Below, in pieces: positions 1 through 8,157 of a DNA stretch of 64,000 nucleotides. The DNA is taken from contig NZ_JTDV01000016.1 of assembly GCF_000943555.1 (NCBI RefSeq), positions 1-64,000 on the forward strand, in the 5' to 3' direction. The stretch is from Neotamlana nanhaiensis. GTDB lineage: Bacteria; Bacteroidota; Bacteroidia; Flavobacteriales; Flavobacteriaceae. Position 1 is the first letter of the stretch. Each line of letters starts with the position of its first letter. The position numbers and the translations under genes are program-made. The notes under the pieces were generated by a model, which was not told the origin of the DNA, did not search any database, and saw only the letters and a program-made list of their open reading frames with translations.

Positions 1-288
1 TAAATCTTTTTCTAATTCAAAAACATAGTTTCCATCAGGAAGTGCAGTTAAGTCGAAAGCTTTTTGGTAGTTTCCTGCTTTTTCAATGACTTCCTTATAT
101 AGTACAACGCCATTATTATCTATAATGGTTAGTTGGTCTCCTTCTTTAACTTTTTGTAATGTTAAAATCGCTTTTTTAGCATCTTTATTAAATGTTAAAA
201 AAGCAGGTTCTGTTGCGAAACTTAACAAGGTAGCAAACATAGATACCATTAAGAATCCTTTTTTTGTGTTTTTAATTACGTTTTTCAT
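1..288 (-). CDS. secreted protein, partial (C-terminus beyond left edge)
   Basis: Reading leftward from an ATG at 286-288 the frame stays open for all 96 codons to the window edge. The N-terminus (MKNVIKNTKKGFLMVSMFATLLSFA) is a signal peptide: basic residues, hydrophobic stretch, small residues before the cut. What follows is short beta-strand-like sequence (ILTLQKVKEGDQLTIIDNNGVVLYKEV...LPDGNYVFELEKD), which resembles the small secreted beta-sandwich proteins common in Flavobacteriaceae. No enzymatic motif is visible. A -7 element TAACTTTG lies at 317-324 on this strand, about 29 bases before the start, so it is probably monocistronic. Function unknown. Confidence 0.8.
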   Translation of the reverse strand, partial: MKNVIKNTKKGFLMVSMFATLLSFATEPAFLTFNKDAKKAILTLQKVKEGDQLTIIDNNGVVLYKEVIEKAGNYQKAFDLTALPDGNYVFELEKDL

Positions 289-316
289 GATTTGGTGTTA
301 TTAACGTTCAACACTG

Positions 317-324
317 CAAAGTTA
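317..324 (-). promoter_or_regulatory. -7 promoter element of the secreted-protein gene
   Basis: On the minus strand the sequence is TAACTTTG, matching the Bacteroidota consensus TAnnTTTG, about 29 bases upstream of the ATG at 288. No clear -33 TTG is present at the expected spacing. Confidence 0.5.
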
Positions 325-504
325 TATAGGTAATATACTTTATAAATCATTGATATTTACTTATATATGTGCTAAATTATCAGGTTTTTTTAATAAAAGT
401 TAATATACTGTAATGGGCGGTTAAATATCTATAAAACCATAGTTTTGGTAGAAATTTAATCTTATTTTTTTATAAATAATAAAGTTGAGTGTTTAAGTAT
501 GGGC

Positions 505-705
505 AAAAAAAAAGTGAGCCACCACAGCTCACTTTTACCAACTAAACTAAATAAGACATTAAACTAATTATTAATGAATTTTGTCACTCTGTAAGAGAAA
601 ATTTTTATATCGATTTTGTTTTAAAAGACTTAAAAAAATCTACCACCAATTTTTTTAAGTCCGTTAACATTAAAATTATTTCGATAATTTTTTTAATAAT
701 GTTTA
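505..705 (-). ncRNA. predicted small RNA, array unit 1
   Basis: A leftward transcript of about 200 nt is predicted from the -7 element TATCTTTG at 712-719 to the terminator GTGAGC(514-532)GCTCAC followed by nine T on the minus strand. An internal hairpin has 13-base arms starting GACTTAAAAAAAT around the loop TGGTGGTAG; the terminator loop also displays GTGGTGG. A short frame at 605-670 overlaps the hairpin (see findings). Promoter, transcript start and function are inferred, not observed. Confidence 0.5.
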
Positions 706-863
706 ACAATTCAAAGATACTGTGGTTTTAGGTTACAAAAAACAATAGAATTAACGTGAATGTATGTTATTTTACCTATTTTGTTAACTTGTGTTAATAA
801 AGTGTAATTTCAAATTTATATAAAACCTGGTTATATGTTTTTATGCTAGTGATTTATTTGAAT

Positions 864-1063
864 AAAAAAAAGTGAGCCACCACAGCTCACTTTTACCAAC
901 TAAACTAAATAAGACATTAAACTAATTATTAATGAATTTTGTTACTCTGTAAGAGAAAATTTTTATATCGATTTTGTTTTAAAAGACTTAAAAAAATCTA
1001 CCACCAATTTTTTTAAGTCCGTTAACATTAAAATTATTTCGATAATTTTTTTAATAATGTTTA
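864..1063 (-). ncRNA. predicted small RNA, array unit 2
   Basis: Near-identical to unit 1. The -7 element TATCTTTG is at 1070-1077 and the terminator stem at 872-890. The same internal hairpin with the TGGTGGTAG loop is present. The 358-bp offset is exact across the unit, indicating a recent tandem duplication. Confidence 0.5.
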
Positions 1064-1221
1064 ACAATTCAAAGATACTGTGGTTTTAGGTTACAAAAAA
1101 CAATAGAATTAACGTGAATGTATGTTATTTTACCTATTTTGTTAACTTGTGTTAATAAAGTGTAATTTCAAATTTATATAAAACCTGGTTATATGTTTTT
1201 ATGCTAGTGATTTATTTGAAT

Positions 1222-1418
1222 AAAAAAAAGTGAGCCACCACAGCTCACTTTTACCAACTAAACTAAATAAGACATTAAACTAATTATTAATGAATTTTGT
1301 TACTCTATGTGAGTATATGGTTTATATCGATTTTGTTTTAAAAGACTAAAAAAATCTACCACCAATATTTAAAGTCTGTAATATTAAACTAATTCGATAA
1401 TTGTTTTAATAATGTTTA
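1222..1418 (-). ncRNA. predicted small RNA, array unit 3
   Basis: The -7 element is TAGTTTTG at 1425-1432 and the terminator stem lies at 1230-1248. The internal hairpin has changed in its arms (AGACT...AGTCT retained, middle partly mismatched), but its loop TGGTGGTAG is unchanged. A 2-base shortening removes the short reading frame seen in units 1, 2 and 5, which favours an RNA rather than a peptide role. Confidence 0.45.
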
Positions 1419-1636
1419 ACACTTCAAAACTAATACACAAATTAGATAATTATATTATTAAAATTGACGGTTTTATATGGTATTTTATCTGTGGAATATG
1501 CATTAGAAAATTTAGTGTTTATTAGGGTTAAAATACTTGAAGTATTGGGTTTAGCTCTGCATTAGTTTGTGGTTAAAGTTGGCTCCTTTTAAAGGAAGCT
1601 ATTTAGAAATCGTTTTTTGATATGGCATTAATACAT

Positions 1637-1833
1637 AAAAAAAAGTGAGCCACCACAGCTCACTTTTACCAACTAAACTAAATAAGACATTAAACTAATT
1701 ATTAATGAATTTTGTCACTCTATGTGAGTATATGGTTTATATCGATTTTGTTTTAAAAGACTAAAAAAATCTACCACCAATATTTAAAGTCTGTAATATT
1801 AAACTAATTCGATAATTGTTTTAATAATGTTTA
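1637..1833 (-). ncRNA. predicted small RNA, array unit 4
   Basis: Close copy of unit 3, 415 bp to its right. The -7 element TAGTTTTG is at 1840-1847, the terminator stem at 1645-1663. It carries the same altered internal hairpin and the same invariant TGGTGGTAG loop. Confidence 0.45.
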
Positions 1834-2051
1834 ACACTTCAAAACTAATACACAAATTAGATAATTATATTATTAAAATTGACGGTTTTATATGGTATTT
1901 TATCTGTGGAATATGCATTAGAAAATTTAGTGTTTATTAGGGTTAAAATACTTGAAGTATTGGGTTTAGCTCTGCATTAGTTTGTGGTTAAAGTTGGCTC
2001 CTTTTAAAGGAAGCTATTTAGAAATCGTTTTTTGATATGGCATTAATACAT

Positions 2052-2250
2052 AAAAAAAAGTGAGCCACCACAGCTCACTTTTACCAACTAAACTAAATAA
2101 GACATTAAACTAATTATTAATGAATTTTGTCACTCTATGCGAGTATATGTTTTATCGATTTATATTTTAAAAGATTTAAAAAAATCTACCACCAATTTTT
2201 TTAATTCCGTTAACATTAAAATACTATCGATATATTTTTAATAATGTTTA
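2052..2250 (-). ncRNA. predicted small RNA, array unit 5
   Basis: The -7 element TACATTTG is at 2257-2264 and the terminator stem at 2060-2078. The internal hairpin keeps the loop TGGTGGTAG with arms GAATTAAAAAAAT / ATTTTTTTAAATC, one mismatch relative to unit 1. The short reading frame is present but shortened (2160-2216). Confidence 0.45.
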
Positions 2251-2441
2251 ACACTACAAATGTATAATAGAAAACCATGATAGAAATTACTAAAATTGAC
2301 TAGTTTATATGCTATATTACCCTGTTTTTTTATTTAGAGTTAATATAGCATAGTTTGAGGTTAAAAAAGATAAAAAATGTTTTGGAGAATTGTTTTTTTG
2401 TATTATTTTCACAAAAAATTAACAAAACTAAATAAGACATT

Positions 2442-2642
2442 AAAAAAAAAGTGAGCCACCACAGCTCACTTTTACCAACTAAACTAAATAAGACATTAAA
2501 CTAATTATTAATGAATTTTGTTACTCTAAATAAGAGTATATGTTTGTCAACGTTTATTTAAATTACCTTAATAAAGCATTCATACTGTTTTATTAAGGTT
2601 TTTTTATTTAGCCAAACATCGATATGTATTTCATGTTGTTTA
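2442..2642 (-). ncRNA. predicted small RNA, array unit 6 (diverged)
   Basis: The -7 element TATCTTTG is at 2649-2656 and the terminator stem at 2451-2469. The last 70 nt and terminator match the other units, but the 5' half is replaced by an unrelated perfect hairpin, CCTTAATAAA / TTTATTAAGG (about 2566-2598), without the GGTGG loop. It may be the ancestral or an outgroup copy. Confidence 0.4.
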
Positions 2643-2797
2643 ACAATACAAAGATAGGGGTGTAGTTCGTCGATAAAAACAACTATTTTATCTATTTTGT
2701 GTGCTAAATTAACCGTTAATAAATTGTTAATAGGTTATAATGTTAAAATAACATACATTTTTGAGAAAAATATATACAATGTATGCATAATATGTGT

Positions 2798-2805
2798 TAA
2801 TTTTG
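2798..2805 (+). promoter_or_regulatory. -7 promoter element of the AraC-type gene
   Basis: TAATTTTG matches TAnnTTTG and lies 38 bases before the ATG at 2844. The 140 bases upstream are extremely AT-rich, with no convincing -33 TTG. Confidence 0.4.
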
Positions 2806-2843
2806 CGTTATAATAATATTGTTGTCCTTAAATACTATTTATT

Positions 2844-3734
2844 ATGATTAATAAAAAGCCTACTTTTAGAAAGCTTACACCTAGTTTTGGTAGCTCTTTT
2901 CTAATTAAACAACACGTAGATACCCTCGATAAAAATGCAGCCTATTGGCATTTTCATCCAGAGTTAGAACTTATTTATGTAAATAAAGGCCAAGGTAAAA
3001 CCCATATTGGTAATCATTTATCCTATTTTAACAATAGCCAATTAATACTAATGGGGTCCAATTTACCTCATAATGGTTTTACCGATAGATTAACTGCTAC
3101 TGGTACAGAAACTACTATACAATTTAAAGCCGATTTTTTAGGTGAAGAGTTTTTAAGCGTTCCAGAGAGTGCCAATTTAGCGGCACTGTTCGATAGAGCA
3201 AAAAAAGGTATTCGATTTAAAGTTAATACAAAACAAAAATTAGGACCTAAAATTGAAGCGTTAAACGATTATGAAGGTTTAAAAAAAGTAATTAAGTTTT
3301 TAGAAATTTTAGATTATTTAGCTAAAACAGATGATTATGAATTGTTAAATGCTGATGGATTTGCTTTTGAAACTGAAGCTCAAGATAGTTCGAAAATCGA
3401 TATTATTTTTAAATATGTAAATCAAAATTTCCAAAACCATATTTCGTTAGATGAAATTGCCGATAAAGTAAGTATGACGGTTCCGGCCTTTTGTAGATAC
3501 TTTAAAAAAGCAACAGGAAAAACATTTACCCAATTGGTTAACGAATATCGTGTAGTGCATGCTACCAAATTGTTAAATGAAAGCCAAATGAGTATTGCCG
3601 ATATTTGCTACGAATGTGGGTTTAATAATTTTTCGCATTTTAACAAGCAATTTACTGATATAACAGGTAAAACAGCATCTAATTACCGCAAAGAAATAAA
3701 GCTAATAATTCAAGATTCGGCCGAAGCGGTTTAG
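2844..3734 (+). CDS. AraC family transcriptional regulator, cupin sensor
   Basis: The 296-residue protein has the standard AraC layout. Residues about 20-110 form a cupin-type sensor (HFHPELELIYVNKGQGKTHIG, then a PHN segment), as in AraC members that sense sugars or their derivatives. The C-terminal 100 residues carry two helix-turn-helix motifs (ISLDEIADKVSMTVPAFCRYF, and MSIADICYECGFNNFSHFNKQF followed by the family signature). It is read alone; its 3' end overlaps the convergent HD-hydrolase gene by 4 bp. The ligand cannot be told from sequence and no sugar operon adjoins it, so the regulon is unknown. Confidence 0.9.
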   Translation: MINKKPTFRKLTPSFGSSFLIKQHVDTLDKNAAYWHFHPELELIYVNKGQGKTHIGNHLSYFNNSQLILMGSNLPHNGFTDRLTATGTETTIQFKADFLGEEFLSVPESANLAALFDRAKKGIRFKVNTKQKLGPKIEALNDYEGLKKVIKFLEILDYLAKTDDYELLNADGFAFETEAQDSSKIDIIFKYVNQNFQNHISLDEIADKVSMTVPAFCRYFKKATGKTFTQLVNEYRVVHATKLLNESQMSIADICYECGFNNFSHFNKQFTDITGKTASNYRKEIKLIIQDSAEAV

Positions 3735-4387
3735 CAATTGCCATCCCATTCGTTGTAAAACTGGTCTAAAAAATCGAGCATATACTTATGGCGTTTGCTC
3801 GCTATTTTTTTAGCAGTTTCTGTATTCATTTTATCTTTTAAAAGCAGTAGTTTTTCGTAAAAATGATTTATTGTAGGTGCCGTTGAGGTTTTGTATTCTG
3901 CCTTCGTCATGTTTAAATTGGGCTTTATTGCTGGATTAAACATAGGTCGGTTTTTAAAACCTCCATAATTAAAACATCTAGCAATACCTATAGCGCCAAT
4001 AGCATCAAGCCTGTCGGCATCTTGTACAACTTTTAATTCTTTTGATGTAAATGTAACGTCTCCCGACAACGAATTTTTAAACGAAATATGTTTAATTATA
4101 TTTACAACGTGTTCTATTATAGTTGAGTCTACATTGATTTTAAACAAAAATTCGCGAGCCATTTTTGGGCCAACGGTTTCGTCACCATCATAAAATTTAC
4201 TATCCGCAATGTCGTGAAGTAGGGCAGCCAACGACACGGTAAAAACATCAACATTTTCGGTTTTTGCAATTAGCAGGGCGTTGTTGTATACTCTATGTAT
4301 ATGAAACCAATCATGACCGCCTTCGGCATCGGCTAAAGTTTGTTTTACAAAGTTTTTAGTTTTGTTTATGAGTTGATCTTGAGTCAT
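3731..4387 (-). CDS. HD domain phosphohydrolase
   Basis: Soluble 218-residue protein of the metal-dependent HD superfamily. The metal ligands are visible in order: H in the early GHDWFHIHRV segment, the HD pair in LAALLHDIADSKF, and the later aspartate in VVQDADRLDAIGAIG, the arrangement of the E. coli YedJ-like group. Length fits that group. It follows the acyl-ACP desaturase gene by 6 bp, so it is the last gene of a plsC-desaturase-HD operon. The substrate is unknown; a nucleotide or small phosphoester is the usual expectation for the superfamily. Its stop codon overlaps that of the convergent AraC-type gene. Confidence 0.85.
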   Translation of the reverse strand: MTQDQLINKTKNFVKQTLADAEGGHDWFHIHRVYNNALLIAKTENVDVFTVSLAALLHDIADSKFYDGDETVGPKMAREFLFKINVDSTIIEHVVNIIKHISFKNSLSGDVTFTSKELKVVQDADRLDAIGAIGIARCFNYGGFKNRPMFNPAIKPNLNMTKAEYKTSTAPTINHFYEKLLLLKDKMNTETAKKIASKRHKYMLDFLDQFYNEWDGNC

Positions 4388-4393
4388 TCAAAA

Positions 4394-5386
4394 TTATTTA
4401 CTAACAGCAGGTTCAACCCATTTAAATTGATAAGAATTCTCAGGAATTTTCATTCGGTCTGCCAGTCTATACATGCGTTGTGGTAGTTTCATTAAGTAAT
4501 CGCGTGCTTTTTCGGCTTCATCTGTTAGGTTCGTAACTTTGTCAATTTCCCATCTATCAATAAGTTTTTGTAAAATATCTACATAATCTTTCGAGGTATA
4601 AACACCAATGCGTTGTGCCGTATTAGAAAACTCTTCGAAAGCGGTACTTATTTTATCGCCAGATTCACGTAAAAAATGAGCTGGCATGGTAATTTTTTGT
4701 TTCATCATGTAGTAAAAGGCCATCATCATTTGGCTTGGGTCTACTTTAAAAATACGCTCAACAAATTCCGCGTAAGCGTTATGATGACGCATTTCGTCGC
4801 CCGAAATAATTTGACACATTTTACCTAAGCGTTTATTGCCTGCTTTTTTCGCAATTTTTGCTACACGATTGTGTGAAATATAAGTGGCTAACTCTTGAAA
4901 GCTAGTGTAAACAAAGTTTTTGTATGGGTCTCTATCGGTGCCAATATCAAACCCATCCGAAATTAAATATTGAGTAGTTTTTTCAATTTCACGCATGTTA
5001 ACTCTACCCGATAAGTACAAGTATTTGTTAAGTACATCGCCATGGCGGTTTTCTTCGGCGGTCCAGTGTTTTACCCATTTAGACCATCCGTTAGGGTTTC
5101 CTACTTGGTCTACACCTTCAACATCCATTAACCACGATTCGTAGGTTGGTAAGGCTTCTTCGGTAATCATATCGCCTACTAAAACTACCCAAAAATCGTA
5201 TGGTAATTCTTTTGATAGTTCTCTAATTTCTTCAATTTCGTCGAAAAAGCTGTCGCCTTCAGAATTTGGTAAAAAATCAGTTGGTTGCCAAATGGTATCT
5301 ATTGGAATTAAGTATTTTTTTATTAATGTCTCAACATCCTTTTCTAGAAATTTCATAACCTCTAGTCTCACATTTTTTAATGACAT
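4394..5386 (-). CDS. acyl-ACP desaturase (fatty acid desaturase type 2)
   Basis: A ferritin-like di-iron enzyme of 330 residues that would introduce a cis double bond into an acyl chain carried on acyl carrier protein. The two carboxylate-histidine motifs are EENRHGD (residues 111-117) and DEMRHH (197-202), with additional acidic ligands in ITEEA (about 75-79) and FQELA (about 163-167). No transit or signal peptide is present, so it is cytosolic. It lies 14 bp downstream of the acyltransferase plsC, which joins fatty acids to glycerophosphate, so the pair probably adjusts membrane lipid composition together. Confidence 0.92.
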   Translation of the reverse strand: MSLKNVRLEVMKFLEKDVETLIKKYLIPIDTIWQPTDFLPNSEGDSFFDEIEEIRELSKELPYDFWVVLVGDMITEEALPTYESWLMDVEGVDQVGNPNGWSKWVKHWTAEENRHGDVLNKYLYLSGRVNMREIEKTTQYLISDGFDIGTDRDPYKNFVYTSFQELATYISHNRVAKIAKKAGNKRLGKMCQIISGDEMRHHNAYAEFVERIFKVDPSQMMMAFYYMMKQKITMPAHFLRESGDKISTAFEEFSNTAQRIGVYTSKDYVDILQKLIDRWEIDKVTNLTDEAEKARDYLMKLPQRMYRLADRMKIPENSYQFKWVEPAVSK

Positions 5387-5400
5387 TTTATTTAGTTTTT

Positions 5401-6135
5401 TTAATGAATTGCTTCTTTAATGGTTGATTCAATGGTGTTTATAAGCCCCATTTTATCTTCAAAATCGGAAAGTTTAAGGGGCTTATGAACTTGAAATTTT
5501 AAATGCGCACCAATACCCATAGGGAATTTACCAAATTTAACCAATTTCCACGAGTTATTTATGGTTACTGGAACAATTATGGCAGATGGAATTTTTTTAA
5601 ACAGTATTTCGAGTCCTTTTGTTTGAAATGCTTTTGGTGCACCGTTCCTGCTTCTTGTGCCTTCAGGAAAAATAGCGGCGGCACGTTTGGTGTTTTCAAT
5701 GTACTCGCCAAATTTCATAATAGCGGGTAAGGCTTGTCTAGGGTTTTTACGCTCAATTAAAACCGAACCACCATGGCGTAAGTTGTATGATACACTTGGA
5801 ATGCCTTTTCCTAAAGATTTTTTACTTATAAATTTAACATGATGCTTTCGTAAATACCAAATTAATGGCGGAATGTCGTACATGCTTTGATGATTGGCAA
5901 CAATAATAAGTGGTTGGTTTTCTGGTATATTATGCGGATTGCTAAACGAAAATCGGGTGCCTAAAGCGTTTAAACTTCTCATTATAAAAAACTGAAGCCA
6001 ATCGACACTAATTTTATGTGCTTTGTAACCAAAAACATTGAAACAAAACCACTGAATAGGATGGAAAACAAGTAATGTTAACCCAAAAAGTATAAAATAA
6101 ACTACCGTTAAAGGATAAGCTAGTATTTTTTGCAT
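5401..6135 (-). CDS. plsC: 1-acyl-sn-glycerol-3-phosphate acyltransferase
   Basis: This 244-residue membrane-bound acyltransferase transfers a second acyl chain onto lysophosphatidic acid to make phosphatidic acid. Residues 5-35 form an N-terminal membrane segment. The catalytic HX4D box is H82-QSMY-D87 (NHQSMYD) and the substrate-binding motif is PEGTR at 157-161; both are intact. It is the first gene of a three-gene operon with an acyl-ACP desaturase and an HD hydrolase. Several PlsC-like paralogues can exist in one genome, so the exact acceptor is inferred from the family. Confidence 0.9.
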   Translation of the reverse strand: MQKILAYPLTVVYFILFGLTLLVFHPIQWFCFNVFGYKAHKISVDWLQFFIMRSLNALGTRFSFSNPHNIPENQPLIIVANHQSMYDIPPLIWYLRKHHVKFISKKSLGKGIPSVSYNLRHGGSVLIERKNPRQALPAIMKFGEYIENTKRAAAIFPEGTRSRNGAPKAFQTKGLEILFKKIPSAIIVPVTINNSWKLVKFGKFPMGIGAHLKFQVHKPLKLSDFEDKMGLINTIESTIKEAIH

Positions 6136-6161
6136 GAAGCAAATGTAACGAAAACAACGTT

Positions 6162-6557
6162 TTAATATACAGCTACACAGTTGTTATTTTCGCAAATAAT
6201 AGATGTTGGCGGATTTACATAAGAACAATCTGAAAGCACATCCCATTTTGTGTTGAAGTCGCTTTCTTTCTGGTTGTAAGTTGAAACTAAATTTTCGAGT
6301 TTTTCAGTACTAATTGAAGTTGAATACAGCAGGTACGATTTTGGTCCGCCGCAAGCTTTACTCCCAAAGGCAATATATTTACAGGTTTCGTTTTCATTGC
6401 ACACGGAACTTTGCGCAAGTGTTTCAATATCTGTTTTTAACTGATTAAGTTCGGCTAATTCCTCTTCGTAATTGCCACTTTCATCTTCATTACATTGAAA
6501 CGCAGTTAAACTGAAGAAACAAACAAGTATGATAATGGTGCATAAAATCTTTTTCAT
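6162..6557 (-). CDS. small exported protein, hypothetical
   Basis: I take the ATG at 6555-6557 as the start because it opens a clear signal peptide (MKKILCTIIILVCFFSLTAF) directly followed by Cys; an upstream in-frame start would precede it with 31 unlikely residues. The Cys within AFQCNED could be a lipid-modified cysteine, although AFQC is not a textbook lipobox. The mature part (about 110 residues) has five further cysteines (SSVCNENETC, SKACGG, LSDCSY, IICENNNC), suggesting disulfides in the periplasm or outside. No known domain is recognised. A REP-like palindrome follows upstream. Confidence 0.7.
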   Translation of the reverse strand: MKKILCTIIILVCFFSLTAFQCNEDESGNYEEELAELNQLKTDIETLAQSSVCNENETCKYIAFGSKACGGPKSYLLYSTSISTEKLENLVSTYNQKESDFNTKWDVLSDCSYVNPPTSIICENNNCVAVY

Positions 6558-6650
6558 CTTTTGTATTTTCATTTTATAAAATAGATGAAAGATTTGCAGA
6601 AGGGTTGCGTGGAAAATTAAAAACTGATTAAAATTTAAAACCTGTGTCAT

Positions 6651-6739
6651 CCTGAACTTGTTTCAGGATCTAGGTTATCGTTTAAATTTTAATCAGTTTT
6701 TTATAGGTTTTGTTATACTGAAAAGAAATTCAGCATAAC
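6651..6739. repeat. REP-like palindromic element
   Basis: Two adjacent palindromes: TCCTGAAC-TTG-TTTCAGGA at about 6655-6670 preceded by TGTCA, and GTTATACTGAA / TTCAGCATAAC at 6712-6739. The first core recurs at 28299-28318 and 41239-41328. It lies between two leftward genes, in the intergenic position typical of such elements. Confidence 0.6.
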
Positions 6740-6765
6740 AATAAAAGTTGCTTTTAAAACACGAA

Positions 6766-7176
6766 TTAACAAAACTCGTTGTAAGCATCCATAAGGTTTT
6801 CTGCAATTAATTCTGCAGGACGACCTTCAATATGGTGACGCTCTAACATGTGTACTAATTCGCCATCTTTAAATAAAGCCATACTTGGTGAGCTTGGTGG
6901 AAATGGTACCATATGCCCACGAGCAACATCAACGGCTTCTTTATCTACGCCTGCAAAAACAGTTACCGTATGGTCTGGCTTTTTTGCGTTTTGTAAGCTT
7001 AATTTAGCTCCAGGGCGTGCATTTGCTGCAGCACAACCACAAACCGAGTTTACTACAACTAAAGTAGTTCCAGATTTTTCTAAGGCTTCGGTTACGGCTT
7101 CAGGAGTGTGTAATTCTTCAAAACCAGCGCTTACTAAATCTTCGCGCATTGGCTTTACTAATTCTGCTGGATACAT
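6766..7176 (-). CDS. BrxA/BrxB family bacilliredoxin
   Basis: A 136-residue thioredoxin-fold protein of the YphP/YqiW family. The CGC active site is at residues 46-48 (NSVCGCAAANARPG). In Firmicutes these proteins remove bacillithiol from oxidised proteins; Flavobacteria make bacillithiol as well, so the same role is plausible here. The sequence is full length and intact. A TATCTTTG promoter element and a short palindrome lie upstream (7214-7240). Confidence 0.92.
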   Translation of the reverse strand: MYPAELVKPMREDLVSAGFEELHTPEAVTEALEKSGTTLVVVNSVCGCAAANARPGAKLSLQNAKKPDHTVTVFAGVDKEAVDVARGHMVPFPPSSPSMALFKDGELVHMLERHHIEGRPAELIAENLMDAYNEFC

Positions 7177-7232
7177 ATTATAATTTTTTTAATTAACAAT
7201 TTTTTGTTCCGTTCCAGTTTATACTGGGATTG

Positions 7233-7240
7233 CAAAGATA
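7233..7240 (-). promoter_or_regulatory. -7 promoter element of the bacilliredoxin gene
   Basis: TATCTTTG on the minus strand, a full match to TAnnTTTG, 57 bases before the start codon. Immediately downstream, near the expected transcript start, is the perfect inverted repeat CCAGT-TTAT-ACTGG (7214-7227). Confidence 0.55.
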
Positions 7241-7317
7241 CCAATTGTGTAACAAAAACGCTGTGATATCTACAAACAAATATTATATTTAACCATAATA
7301 AAAATTTATACTATTAC

Positions 7318-8097
7318 ATGAGTTTTTCAAAATGGATAGGCGGCGCATTAGGATGGTCGTTTGGAGGGCCAATTGGCGCAATAATTGGCTTAGCTGTAGG
7401 CAGTTTAATTGATAATATGACCACTAACGGTGGTAGCCCATTTTTAGGTGATGGCGAACCTCAAACTAGAAGCAGGCATACAACCTATCGTACGCAACCT
7501 AGACAACGACCACAAACACAATCGGGAGATTTTGAGGTGAGTTTACTAGTTTTAGCATCGGTAATAATTAAAGCCGATGGTAAACAGGACCAACGAGAGC
7601 TGGATTATGTACGCCAGCAATTTGTAAGTATGTATGGTAAAGATCGTGCTAACCAAGCTTTTAAATTATTTAAAAATATTAGTAAGCAAAGTGTATCGGT
7701 AAGGCCTGTGTGTTTGCAAATAAAGCAAATGATGGATCATGCTTCGCGCCTGCAACTGATACATTTTTTATTTGGTATTGCCAAAGCCGATGGGATGGTA
7801 ACTCAAGATGAAGAACGCCAAATTTATACTATGGCAGGGTATTTAGGTATTAGCGCAATGGATTACGAAAGCATTAAAGCGATGTTTTATAATAGTAGCG
7901 ATAATGCGTATAAAATTTTAGAAATTGAAAAATCGGCATCCGTTGATGAAATTAAGAAAGCCTACCGAAAAATGGCTAAAAAATACCATCCAGATCGGGT
8001 AATTCATTTAGGAAAAGAACATCAAGAAGGTGCCGAGGAAAAGTTTAGGCAAGTACAAGCGGCTTACGAACAATTGCAAAAAGAGCGCGGGTTTTAG
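7318..8097 (+). CDS. DjlA-like TerB/J-domain protein
   Basis: This 259-residue protein begins with a glycine-rich hydrophobic segment (residues 5-35, [22 protein letters not shown]) that can insert in a membrane. A TerB-type helical domain follows at about 65-185 with the typical acidic KADG motif twice (IIKADGKQD and IAKADGMVT). A C-terminal J domain at about 195-259 carries the HPDR motif needed to stimulate DnaK. This order is that of DjlA, a membrane-anchored co-chaperone. It stands alone, followed by a strong bidirectional terminator. Confidence 0.88.
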   Translation: MSFSKWIGGALGWSFGGPIGAIIGLAVGSLIDNMTTNGGSPFLGDGEPQTRSRHTTYRTQPRQRPQTQSGDFEVSLLVLASVIIKADGKQDQRELDYVRQQFVSMYGKDRANQAFKLFKNISKQSVSVRPVCLQIKQMMDHASRLQLIHFLFGIAKADGMVTQDEERQIYTMAGYLGISAMDYESIKAMFYNSSDNAYKILEIEKSASVDEIKKAYRKMAKKYHPDRVIHLGKEHQEGAEEKFRQVQAAYEQLQKERGF

Positions 8098-8101
8098 TAA
8101 T

Positions 8102-8143
8102 AAAAAAAAAGCCAACTAACTTTAAAAATTAGTTGGTTTTTTT
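8102..8143. terminator. bidirectional intrinsic terminator
   Basis: Stem CCAACTAA (8112-8119) / TTAGTTGG (8129-8136) flanked by an A-run on the left and seven T on the right. It separates the convergent djlA-like gene and the small secreted protein gene. Confidence 0.85.
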
Positions 8144-8157
8144 AGTGTGTAATTTTC

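Larger units (their letters stand above)
505..2656 (-). repeat. six-unit tandem array of presumptive small-RNA genes
   Basis: Six head-to-tail units begin at about 505, 864, 1222, 1637, 2052 and 2442, with periods of 358, 358, 415, 415 and 391 bp. Each starts with an A-run and the hairpin GTGAGC-loop-GCTCAC, followed by a nearly invariant stretch of roughly 70 bp and ending with a TAnnTTTG element on the minus strand. Units 1 and 2 are almost identical, as are units 3 and 4, each pair differing visibly by about one base near the hairpin-proximal segment; this points to recent duplication. A truncated extra copy of the conserved stretch (AACTAAATAAGACATTAAA) sits at about 2426-2445 just left of unit 6. 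No conserved protein is encoded across all units. The array fills what would otherwise be a 2.5-kb gene-free gap. Confidence 0.85.

Noticed and set aside
86-304. Rightward frame of 72 codons
   Set aside because: Antisense to the partial secreted-protein gene, which has a signal peptide and promoter.
505-2473. CRISPR array
   Set aside because: Units are 358-415 bp with promoters and terminators; there are no short repeats with unique spacers and no cas genes.
6558-6650. N-terminal extension of the small exported protein
   Set aside because: It would hide the signal peptide that starts at 6557.
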